Positions 30,821 through 38,874 of a DNA stretch of 64,000 nucleotides are shown here, piece by piece. The notes under the pieces were generated by a model that made no database searches, was not told the DNA's origin, and saw only the letters and a program-made list of their open reading frames with translations. The stretch covers positions 1-64,000 of the forward strand of contig CAZTTG010000008.1 of assembly GCA_964615935.1 (NCBI GenBank), written 5' to 3'. Numbering within the stretch: the first letter of the stretch is position 1; every line of letters starts with the position of its first letter. The stretch is from CAZTTG01 sp964615935. Lineage in GTDB: Bacteria; Planctomycetota; UBA1135; GCA-002686595. Made by a program: the position numbers and the translations under genes.

Positions 30821-33148
30821 ATGAAGCGGAATACGGCACTGGCGTGCATCCTGACCACGGCCCTGGCGGCCTCCCTGGGCTTGAGCTCGGCGCAGGGCGA
30901 GGACGCCTCGCCCCTGAGCGAGCCGGCGGCGGCCCCGGCGACGGGCGGCGCCCCGCCCGCGGGAGTCTGGGGCGACTTCGACGGTGACGGCCTGGCGGAC
31001 CTCTTCGCCGTCGATCCCGAGGGCCCCGACCGCCTCTTCCGGAACCTGGGAGGGGGCGAGTTCGAGGAGGTCGGCGAGGCGGCCGGGCTGACCGGCGGGC
31101 TCTCCCATCAGGCCCGATGGTGCGACTACGATCGAGACGGCTGGCTGGACGTCTACGCGGTGTCCCGCTCCGGCATGAGCCGTCTGTGGCGCAACCTCGG
31201 AGACGGCACGGGCTTCGAGGACGCGACCGAGGCGGCCGGGCTCCAGCCCTGGCGCGCCGGCGAGCTCGGCGCCCAGTGGATCGACTGCGACGCCGACGCC
31301 CTCCCCGACCTGTACGTGGTCACCGACTCGGGCGATCGCCTCTACCACAACCTGGGCGGGGGGCGCTTCGAGCCCCGGGAGATCTACTCGCGGCCGCCGG
31401 GCGGGCCCGGCGCGGGATTCGCGACGGGCGGTGGCATGGCGGCCGCCACGGGCGGTGGAGGCCTGGGCCTCGCAGGCCAGAGCCCGGCCGGCCCGCACAC
31501 CCTGGCCAGCGCCCTGAACGTGTGCGTCACCAGCATCGAGGATCAGGCCAATCCGGGCAACTGCGTGAACGCCTCCTCGATCCCCACCGCGGGGATGCTC
31601 TATCCCCTGGGGCAGGAGCTCTACATCGACTCGACCGGGTTGGTGGGCATCGGCACGATGTCGCCGACCCAGCCGCTGGACGTGGCCGGCGCGATCCGCT
31701 CGCGCTCGGGCGGGATCGTGTTCCCCGACAGCACGGTGCAGACCACCGCGCAGCTCGTCGGGCCGCAGGGGCCGACCGGGCCTCAGGGCGACCCCGGGCC
31801 TCAGGGCCCCACCGGGCCGCAGGGCCTGCCAGGCGATCCCGGCACCCCCGGTCCGCAGGGTCCCACCGGGCCCCAGGGCCTGCCGGGCGATCCCGGCCCG
31901 CAGGGGCCGCAGGGGTCCACCGGGCCGCAGGGACCGCAGGGGGCCCAGGGGGCCCAGGGGCCGCAGGGCCCGCAGGGACCCGTCGGCCCGCAGGGTCCTC
32001 CGGGCACCAGCTCCTGGGTCGACGGCTCCGGCCAGGTGACCACCGACGTGTACGTCGGCGTCGGCACGACCTCCCCGTGGGGCAGCAGCCTGCACGTCAA
32101 GGACGACGTCTGGGATCGCGCCCTGCGCCTGGAGGGCAGCGGAGCCAACGGCAGCGGGGCCAAGGTGCTCTTCGGCAACGACTACGGCACCTACATCTCG
32201 GAGGCCGAGGACGACGCCATCTACGTGGTCGCCGACAACTGGATCGGAATGGGGCCCGGCAACGTCGGGATCCACCTGGGGAGCGCGAGCCAGGCCACCC
32301 ACGCCCTGACCGTCGCCAGCCCCACGGGCGACGAGACCCTGCGCCTGACCGGCCCCGACGGGAGCTACGGCCACGGCGCGCGGGTCACCTTCGGCGATCC
32401 CGGCTACGTCTACGCCGAGGAGGATAGCGACGACCACCTGCTCATCCGCGCGGCCAACGGGGTGCGGATCGACAACTCGGTGGGCGGCTACACCTCGCCC
32501 GCGCTCCTGTGCGAGACCGCCGACGGCAGCGGGCTCAGCAGCCCGACCATCCGGTCCCGCAACACCTCCACCAGCCAGGGCATCGCCCTGTGGTGCGAGA
32601 CCTATGGCACCGACGCCAACGCGGTCTTCACCCAGAACGGCAGCGGGCACCTCATCAAGGGCTACAGCAGCGGCCTGGTGTTCGAGGTGCGCAACGACGG
32701 CCGGGTGGTCGCCAAGGTTGTGGAGATCACCGGCGGGGCTGACCTGGCCGAGTCCTTCGACACGGGGGACGAGGTGTGCGAGCCCGGCACGGTGGTGGCC
32801 ATCGATGCCGAGAATCCGGGGCAGCTGATCACCTCCCGCCAGGCCTACGACCGCAAGGTCGCGGGTGTGGTCTCCGGCGCCGGCGGCGTCCAGCCGGGCT
32901 TGTGCCTGGGCCAGGACGGCGTGGCCGACGGCGACACCCAGGTGGCCATGACCGGGCGGGTGTTCGTCAAGTGCTCGGCCGAAAACGGCGCGATCGCTCC
33001 GGGCGACCTGCTGACGACCGCGAGCCTCGCGGGCCACGCGATGAAGGCCACCGACACCGAGCGCTCCTTCGGCGCGGTGATCGGCAAGGCCATGACCTCC
33101 CTGGACGAGGGCACCGGCCTGGTGCTGGTGCTGGTCAACCTGCAGTAG
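30821..33148 (+). CDS. Secreted protein with VCBS/ASPIC-like repeats, collagen-like stalk and tail-fibre-like C-terminus
   Basis: A 775-residue exported protein (signal peptide to about residue 25; GGAGAG before the ATG). Residues ~45-190 contain FG-GAP/VCBS-ASPIC-like units (GDFDGDGLADLF, CDYDRDGWLDVY, DCDADALPDLY). About residues 312-396 form an uninterrupted Gly-X-Y run rich in GPQ and GPTGPQ, a bacterial collagen-like stalk. The remainder (VYVGVGTTSPWGSSLHV, GNVGIHLG, LAESFDTGDEV, AIAPGDLLTTASLAGHAMK, GTGLVLVLVNLQ) has the look of phage tail-fibre/peptidase-S74-associated repeats found in large environmental surface proteins. It is the first gene of a plus-strand operon of three exported proteins, 182 bases from the divergent dehydrogenase operon. 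Confidence 0.85.
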   Translation: MKRNTALACILTTALAASLGLSSAQGEDASPLSEPAAAPATGGAPPAGVWGDFDGDGLADLFAVDPEGPDRLFRNLGGGEFEEVGEAAGLTGGLSHQARWCDYDRDGWLDVYAVSRSGMSRLWRNLGDGTGFEDATEAAGLQPWRAGELGAQWIDCDADALPDLYVVTDSGDRLYHNLGGGRFEPREIYSRPPGGPGAGFATGGGMAAATGGGGLGLAGQSPAGPHTLASALNVCVTSIEDQANPGNCVNASSIPTAGMLYPLGQELYIDSTGLVGIGTMSPTQPLDVAGAIRSRSGGIVFPDSTVQTTAQLVGPQGPTGPQGDPGPQGPTGPQGLPGDPGTPGPQGPTGPQGLPGDPGPQGPQGSTGPQGPQGAQGAQGPQGPQGPVGPQGPPGTSSWVDGSGQVTTDVYVGVGTTSPWGSSLHVKDDVWDRALRLEGSGANGSGAKVLFGNDYGTYISEAEDDAIYVVADNWIGMGPGNVGIHLGSASQATHALTVASPTGDETLRLTGPDGSYGHGARVTFGDPGYVYAEEDSDDHLLIRAANGVRIDNSVGGYTSPALLCETADGSGLSSPTIRSRNTSTSQGIALWCETYGTDANAVFTQNGSGHLIKGYSSGLVFEVRNDGRVVAKVVEITGGADLAESFDTGDEVCEPGTVVAIDAENPGQLITSRQAYDRKVAGVVSGAGGVQPGLCLGQDGVADGDTQVAMTGRVFVKCSAENGAIAPGDLLTTASLAGHAMKATDTERSFGAVIGKAMTSLDEGTGLVLVLVNLQ

Positions 33149-33156
33149 GTGCCGCC

Positions 33157-35613
33157 ATGTATCCGATCCTCATCCTGCTCCTCGCCGGCGCGTCCCCCCT
33201 CGCGGGGGGGCCCGGCCCCCAGGAGGGCGACCGTCGGCCCGCCGATCCGCCGCCGACCTTCCAGTCCGACGCGCCCCTCGGCCGGAGCGCCTCGATCCCG
33301 CGGGAGTGGGACGAGGATCCCGGCAAGCGTCGCCGGGCGCTGGCCACCCTGCAGGGTGGCGAGGAGTACCGCCGGGCCCTGGAGGAGACCGGCATGGCCG
33401 ATCACCTCGAGCTCCGAGCCAGCGGCGCGCCGGAGAGCACCTCCGCGTGGACCCAGACCGGTCCGGTGGGCGGCTTCGGCTACTGGGGCGACAACGGCCG
33501 CGTGTCCGGCGTCGAGGCGCACACCTTCGGCACCCAGAACTGGGTGTACGTCGGCGGCTGCGCCGGAGGCCTGTGGCGCAGCGACATGGCCAGCATCGGC
33601 GTGTGGGAGTGCCTGGGCGACGAGCTCCCCAACCCCTCGGTGCGCGCCTTCGCGGTGCACCCCACCAACCCGCAGCGCATCGTGGTGGGGACCGGGGACT
33701 ACACCCGCTACAAGGGGGCGGGGATGTACGCCACCAGCACCGGGGGCGCGAGCTGGTACAGCGTCAACATGAGCGCCACCCCGCAGTACTTCTACCGCGT
33801 TCGCTACCAGCTGAACAGCACCCAGGTCATGGTGGCGGCCTCGGACAACGGCCTGTGGCGCTCCACCAACGGCGGGGACGACTGGACGGTCGAGGAGTGG
33901 GGGCACTGGACCGACCTGGTGCTGCACCCCACCAACGCCAGCGTGATGTACGCCTGCCGGATGGGAGGGGGCGTCTACAAGTCGACCAACGGGGGCGCCG
34001 ACTGGACGCCGCTCTCTTCCCCCAACCTGCCCGCGGCCGCGAGCTGGGGCCGCGCCTCGATGGCCATCTGCCGGGACTGGCCGGACACGGTGGCCATCGT
34101 GGTCGAGCACGGCTCGGTCCTGGTCGGCGTCTACCGGACCCTGAACGGGGGGAGCGCCTGGACCAACGTCACCTCCAACCTCGGGACCTTCGGAGCGGGG
34201 CAGATCCCCCACGCCCAGGCCATCGCCATCCGCCCCACCGATCGCGACGAGATCCTGCTGGGGGCGATCAGCATCGCCCGCTCCTACTGGAACTCCGGAG
34301 CGGGGCGTCTCGACTGGCACATCGGGGAGACCGCCGCGGGCATCCCCATCGGCCACGCCGACGTCACCCAGCTCTACTTCACGCCCCTCACCGGGGACTT
34401 CGTGATGTGGATCGCCAACGACGGCGGGCTGTTCTACCACTGGTACGGTCTCGGGACGGCGGGGGCCAACGGCAACTCCACCACCGGCCTGGCCATCTCG
34501 CAGATCGACCACCTCGACGCCGACCGGACCATGGCCGGGATCGGGCTGCAGGACAACGGAGTTCTGCGCACCACGAGCTCCGGCGTGAGCTGGACGCGCA
34601 TCTCGACCGGGGACGGCGGCGGCAACCAGCTCATCGATCCGGAGCACTACGACATGTGGTTCTGGGCCGGGATGGGCTGGAACCCCTATCGCGCGATCTA
34701 CGGTCAGTCGGTGGAGTTCCTCCCTCAGCCCACGGGCTCGGTGGCCAATCTCCACTACGACCCGGTGGCCGATCGCGTGTGGCTGGCGGCCAAGCAGGCG
34801 ATCTACTCGGCCGGGGCCTATGACTCGCCGGTAATCTGGACGCCTCGGGTCACCAGCGGTCTGCACACGGCGGGGGATCATGCCCTGCGGCGGTTGTGGG
34901 GCAGCAAGCTCGAGAGCGGGACGCTCTTCGTGTCCTTCGGCTACGCGTACGACGGCGACGTGACCGTGGTGCACAAGCAGGGCACGAGCTGGGTCAAGAA
35001 CCTGACCACGGGCCTGGCCCCCACCGGCCACGTGGATTCGGTGACTCCCTCGAGCGAGTGGCCGGGCGAGTGCTGGGTGGGACTGAACGCCAGCGCCGGC
35101 CAGCCCAAGATCTACCACACCACCGACTACGGGCAGACCTGGGAGGACATCTCCGGCACGCTGACCGCGGTCACCAGCGTCTACGCGGTGGTGCCGACCC
35201 CCTTCAACCCGCGGCAGCTCTTCGCCGCGACCAACGTGGGCGTCTACCGCAGCCAGAACGGAGGGCAGAGCTGGTCGCCCTTCCAGGACGGCATGCCGGT
35301 GGTGGCGGTGAGGGGCATGGCCTTCGTGGCCGACGACACCCACACCGGGACGCACAAGCTGCGGGCGGCCACCTACGGTCGCAGCACCTGGGAGCGCGAC
35401 ATCGTCGCGCCGCCCATCGTCTACGTGGACGGCGGCTACTTTGGCGTCGAGGACGGCAGCTTCCAGAATCCCTACGACACGGTGGGCGAGGCCGTCACCG
35501 CGGCCCCATCGGGGGCCATCGTGGCCATCCGCAGCAACACCTACGTCGAGCCCCAGACTGTCACCAAGAACGTGTTGCTGATGACCTACCTGGATCGCAG
35601 CGTGATCCGCTGA
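33157..35613 (+). CDS. Secreted sortilin/BNR-type beta-propeller protein
   Basis: An 818-residue exported protein starting eight bases after the collagen-repeat gene. The signal peptide is MYPILILLLAGASPLAGG. The body consists of BNR/Asp-box-type blades as in VPS10/sortilin and glycosyl-hydrolase-like propellers: GGLWRSDMAS, GLWRSTNGGDDW, GVYKSTNGGADW, GVYRTLNGGSAW, IYHTTDYGQTW and GVYRSQNGGQSW. The last ~60 residues (YVDGGYFGVEDGS...SVIR) look like the first coil of a right-handed beta-helix and are echoed at the end of the next protein. No sialidase active-site arginine triad was recognised, so a binding rather than enzymatic role is more likely. Confidence 0.85.
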   Translation: MYPILILLLAGASPLAGGPGPQEGDRRPADPPPTFQSDAPLGRSASIPREWDEDPGKRRRALATLQGGEEYRRALEETGMADHLELRASGAPESTSAWTQTGPVGGFGYWGDNGRVSGVEAHTFGTQNWVYVGGCAGGLWRSDMASIGVWECLGDELPNPSVRAFAVHPTNPQRIVVGTGDYTRYKGAGMYATSTGGASWYSVNMSATPQYFYRVRYQLNSTQVMVAASDNGLWRSTNGGDDWTVEEWGHWTDLVLHPTNASVMYACRMGGGVYKSTNGGADWTPLSSPNLPAAASWGRASMAICRDWPDTVAIVVEHGSVLVGVYRTLNGGSAWTNVTSNLGTFGAGQIPHAQAIAIRPTDRDEILLGAISIARSYWNSGAGRLDWHIGETAAGIPIGHADVTQLYFTPLTGDFVMWIANDGGLFYHWYGLGTAGANGNSTTGLAISQIDHLDADRTMAGIGLQDNGVLRTTSSGVSWTRISTGDGGGNQLIDPEHYDMWFWAGMGWNPYRAIYGQSVEFLPQPTGSVANLHYDPVADRVWLAAKQAIYSAGAYDSPVIWTPRVTSGLHTAGDHALRRLWGSKLESGTLFVSFGYAYDGDVTVVHKQGTSWVKNLTTGLAPTGHVDSVTPSSEWPGECWVGLNASAGQPKIYHTTDYGQTWEDISGTLTAVTSVYAVVPTPFNPRQLFAATNVGVYRSQNGGQSWSPFQDGMPVVAVRGMAFVADDTHTGTHKLRAATYGRSTWERDIVAPPIVYVDGGYFGVEDGSFQNPYDTVGEAVTAAPSGAIVAIRSNTYVEPQTVTKNVLLMTYLDRSVIR

Positions 35614-35627
35614 CGGAGGATGGGATC

Positions 35628-37457
35628 ATGAACGGCATCGTCATCCGGATCGCGGGGGCCCTGCTGGCCTCGCTCTCGGCGGCCCCGGCCCTGGCCCAGG
35701 CCGACCCGGCGGCGGCCCCCACGCGCTCCCGCATCCTGCGGCTCGACTCCTGCTTGCAGGACGCCGCGCGGCTGGCCGGGACCCTGCCCCTGCAGGCCGT
35801 ACGGCGCGCGGTGGGAGAGGGCTTCGTCTCCATCGACGGGGCGGGCCGCGCGCACGTCGAGATCGTCGGGCCGGAGTGGGCTCCACCCATCTCCACGGCC
35901 TTCGTGTCGCGCTTCGGCGGCCTGGCGGACACCGCCTGGCGGAGCCGGCGGGACGCGTGGGTCCCGCTCGACGCCCTGGTCCCCATGGCCCGGGTGCTGC
36001 CGCCCGGCTACCGGGTGGTCCGGGCCAACGCCGGCGAGCCCGACGAGGTGGTGGGCGAGGGGCCCGCGGCCATCGGCTCGGACGTCTACCGCAACGGCGG
36101 CGCCAACGGTGCCGGCGTGGTGATCGCGATCATCGACAGCGGCTACAACAACCTGAGCGCGGCGCGCGCCAACGGGGACGCGCCGGCCCTGGCGAACACC
36201 ACCCTCGTCAACTACACGCCCTACGCATTCGAGAGCCTGGGAACCCACGGCACCGGCTGCGTCGAGGCCGCCTTCGACCACTGCCCCGGAGCCACCTGGC
36301 GGCTGTACAAGATCGACAGCCTGTCGGACATGGGGACCGCGGTGAGCAATGCGATCGCCAGCGGGGTCGACGTCATCAGCCACTCCCTCAGCCGCTACAA
36401 CCAGGGCTGGACGGACGGCACGGGCGCGGCCTGCAGCGCGGCCCAGCAGGCCGCCGCCGCCGGCATCGCCTTCTTCACCTCGGCCGGCAATCGCGCCGAG
36501 CAGCACTGGCAGGGGACCTTCAACGCGGGCGGGGGCAACGCGAGCTGGCACGACTGGTCCGCCGGGGACGAGACCCTGCGCATAACGCTTGGCTCGGGCA
36601 GTGGGATCGGCTTCTACCTCTCCTGGAACACCGGGGCGGGCTCGGCCGACTACGATCTCTACCTCTACGACGCCACCATGAGCACGGTCCTGGCCTCGAG
36701 CACCGCCGGGGGGAGCACCTTCGAGGAGTTCTACTGGGAGAACACCGGGCCCAGCACGGTCACCGTGAACCTGGTGGTGGGGCGGTACAGCGGCGCCACA
36801 CTCGAGTTCGAGGTCTTCGGGCACGGGGGCGGCACCTGGGAGTACTTCGTCTCGGCCGGCTCGACCACCTCGCCCAGCAACAGCACCCACGCCAACGTGA
36901 TCTCGGTGGGCGCGGTGAACTGGTGGGACTTCGGCTCCCCGCCGGGGACCGCGGGCATCCAGGCGAGCTACAGCAGCCGCGGCCCCAGCAACTCGGGGAT
37001 GACCCTGCCCGACCTCGCCGGTCCCACCGAGACCACGGGCTTCACCTACGGGGCGGGCTTCGGCGGCACGAGCTGCTCGACCCCCAACTCGGCGGGCGCG
37101 GCCTGCGCCCTGTGGTCTTCCCAGATCCCGTGGTCGGGCAGCGCGGTGCGCTGGCTGCTCCTCGAGCAGTCCCGCCTGCACCGCGACTGGGGCACCGGCG
37201 GTCTGGACAACGTCTTCGGCCACGGTGGGGCCTCCCTGGCGCCCTTCGCGGCGAACACCACCTGGCTGGCGCGCGGCTACGGGAACACCTCCAACCTGTC
37301 GACCGGCCCCTACTACACCCTGGCGGCCGCCCAGGGGGCCGCGGCCTCCGGCGGGCGCATCCTGACCCTGCCCGGCAGCTACTCGGAGAAGCCGGTGACC
37401 CTGAACAAGGCGCTGCGGGTCGAGAGCTGGGAGGGATCGGCGGTGATGGGGCAGTAG
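35628..37457 (+). CDS. Secreted subtilisin-like serine protease (S8), second paralogue
   Basis: A 609-residue exported protease, 14 bases after the propeller gene with GGAGG eight bases before its ATG. The signal peptide is MNGIVIRIAGALLASLSAAPALA. The triad is visible: Asp in AIIDSGYNN, His in LGTHGTGCVEA and Ser in GGTSCSTPNSAG. An inserted beta-domain (GIGFYLSWNTGAGSADYDLYL, i.e. SWNTGAGSADYDLYLYDA) lies between the His and Ser segments, as in kexin-like/Kp43-type bacterial subtilases. The last ~60 residues (TTWLARGYG...GSAVMGQ) resemble the tail of the preceding propeller protein. It lacks the Cys-rich domain of the protease at 7590-10208. Operon position suggests it processes or is displayed with the two surface proteins. 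Confidence 0.9.
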   Translation: MNGIVIRIAGALLASLSAAPALAQADPAAAPTRSRILRLDSCLQDAARLAGTLPLQAVRRAVGEGFVSIDGAGRAHVEIVGPEWAPPISTAFVSRFGGLADTAWRSRRDAWVPLDALVPMARVLPPGYRVVRANAGEPDEVVGEGPAAIGSDVYRNGGANGAGVVIAIIDSGYNNLSAARANGDAPALANTTLVNYTPYAFESLGTHGTGCVEAAFDHCPGATWRLYKIDSLSDMGTAVSNAIASGVDVISHSLSRYNQGWTDGTGAACSAAQQAAAAGIAFFTSAGNRAEQHWQGTFNAGGGNASWHDWSAGDETLRITLGSGSGIGFYLSWNTGAGSADYDLYLYDATMSTVLASSTAGGSTFEEFYWENTGPSTVTVNLVVGRYSGATLEFEVFGHGGGTWEYFVSAGSTTSPSNSTHANVISVGAVNWWDFGSPPGTAGIQASYSSRGPSNSGMTLPDLAGPTETTGFTYGAGFGGTSCSTPNSAGAACALWSSQIPWSGSAVRWLLLEQSRLHRDWGTGGLDNVFGHGGASLAPFAANTTWLARGYGNTSNLSTGPYYTLAAAQGAAASGGRILTLPGSYSEKPVTLNKALRVESWEGSAVMGQ

Positions 37458-37485
37458 GCGGCGGGCGTATGGACCCCTGAGCGGG

Positions 37486-37519
37486 CGATCGGGCGTGCCG
37501 TCAGACGGCGACCCGATCG
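37486..37519. terminator. Hairpin at convergent gene ends
   Basis: CGATCGGG (37486-37493) pairs with CCCGATCG (37512-37519). It spans the short gap and the last codons of mcrC. A competing 9-bp pairing (GCGGGCGAT with ATCGCCCGC at about 37526-37534) is also possible. Weak candidate for a shared terminator. Confidence 0.35.
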
Positions 37520-38874
37520 CTCGTCTCATCGCCCGCTTCGACGGCGACAGGACCGATGCAGGAGGCCAGCGGTCCACGGCGATCCACCCGAACGGGAACC
37601 AGCCACAGCTCTCCGCCGTTCCAGGTTCCCGCTCGAGCGGGCAGCACCTCGGCAGTCCCGACCAGGGGGTAGAAGACGGCAGCGGAGGGGGGGCTCTGCA
37701 GCGCCTTGCGCCTGCGGTCGATCTCGGCGTAGAGGGTGAGCTGTCGGACGTCGGCGGACGACAGGAGGCGAACCGGGTGCGACACCCCGCCGGTGGCCGC
37801 CGACTCCTCGCCGGGATCCGCCTCCCGCCCCTTCCCCAGGTGCTTGTACTTCGCATCCCCGACCCAGGTATGGCCGTCCACGGCCCACCGATAGTCGGGA
37901 ACCTGCCGGATGGCCTTCCGGGGAGATGCGAGCAGATGTCCGATCACCTCCTGCTCCACCACGGTCGCTCCATACCTGGCACGGAGCGCTGCGCCCACGA
38001 AGGCCTCGAACACGCAATTCATGTCGAAGAGGGCCACGAACGCGAATTCCTGCCCGGCGCCGAGCTGATACCCTCCGGACAGGAGACGCACGGCCATCTC
38101 GAAGCTGGGCCGAAAGCGGTCATTGGCGCGATCCCATCTCAGGTCTCGCGCCAGGGCCAGGGCCTCGGTCACCGTCAGGTCCGCGACGTCGGCCAGATGG
38201 AGGCGACACGCGTCGAGGATCCTGACCGGGGCGGGGCTGCCCACCCGATCGCGCAGCGCTCGACAGGCGCATTTCAGTATTCGGTTCAGGGGGATGTCGG
38301 CGCTGAGCTCGCTCCAACTGCACGCGATCAGGTCGTATCGATTCCAGTTGCGGGTGATCTGTTCGATGAGCTCGATGCGGCCGCGCACCGTGCCGAGATC
38401 ATCCTGGCGATCGCGATAGCTGCGGGCCACTCCGGCCTCGAGCTGCTGCAGCAGGTTCTTCCCCAGCAGGAAGGCGAAGACGTCGATGTAACCCGCCGGT
38501 GAATCCCGGAGATCGGCGGCGTCGGCCTCGGACATCTCCATGAAGCCACAGATGTCGAGCATCCACAGGAGATTGGCCATCACCGAGCGGCAGCGCTCGT
38601 CGGGTTGCAGCCGATCGGCATTCAGCAGCGCCGCATCGAGCTTGGGCCAGATCTCGATCCGGACGTCCTGGACCTCCACGACGCCCACGTGCTGTCGGGC
38701 GCACAGGAGCTCGCCTTGAGCGCCGTGAAAGCTGAGCGGCGGCTCGGGGAGGCGGTTCTCCGCCTGCCAGGAACGCACCGATCTCTCGAGGGCCATTCGC
38801 TGCGAGACCTGCAGGTCCGGCACTGACGCACGAGACCACTCGCAGAGGCGGATGATTCTAGGTTCCTGCGTCAT
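37501..38874 (-). CDS. mcrC: McrC-like nuclease subunit of an McrBC restriction system
   Basis: A 457-residue protein. The N-terminal half (VEVQDVRIEIWPKLD, LLWMLDICGFME, YIDVFAFLLGKNLLQQLEAG, DDLGTVRGRIEL) follows the McrC family order. The C-terminal half has the PD-(D/E)xK nuclease site: QVPDYRWAVDGHTWVGDAKYKHLG, that is an Asp in VPDYRWAV and DAKYK. It overlaps the mcrB-type gene by 17 bases, so translation is coupled. McrC associates with the GTP-dependent McrB ring and cuts modified DNA; which modification this pair recognises cannot be read from the sequence. Both genes appear intact, unlike the type I locus further on. Confidence 0.88.
   Translation of the reverse strand: MTQEPRIIRLCEWSRASVPDLQVSQRMALERSVRSWQAENRLPEPPLSFHGAQGELLCARQHVGVVEVQDVRIEIWPKLDAALLNADRLQPDERCRSVMANLLWMLDICGFMEMSEADAADLRDSPAGYIDVFAFLLGKNLLQQLEAGVARSYRDRQDDLGTVRGRIELIEQITRNWNRYDLIACSWSELSADIPLNRILKCACRALRDRVGSPAPVRILDACRLHLADVADLTVTEALALARDLRWDRANDRFRPSFEMAVRLLSGGYQLGAGQEFAFVALFDMNCVFEAFVGAALRARYGATVVEQEVIGHLLASPRKAIRQVPDYRWAVDGHTWVGDAKYKHLGKGREADPGEESAATGGVSHPVRLLSSADVRQLTLYAEIDRRRKALQSPPSAAVFYPLVGTAEVLPARAGTWNGGELWLVPVRVDRRGPLASCIGPVAVEAGDETSDRVAV

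Noticed and set aside
31756..32010. Regularly spaced GGGCCGCAGGG-type DNA repeats resembling a repeat array
   Set aside because: They are codon-level repeats of the Gly-X-Y collagen stalk within an open frame, not a CRISPR or tandem non-coding array.
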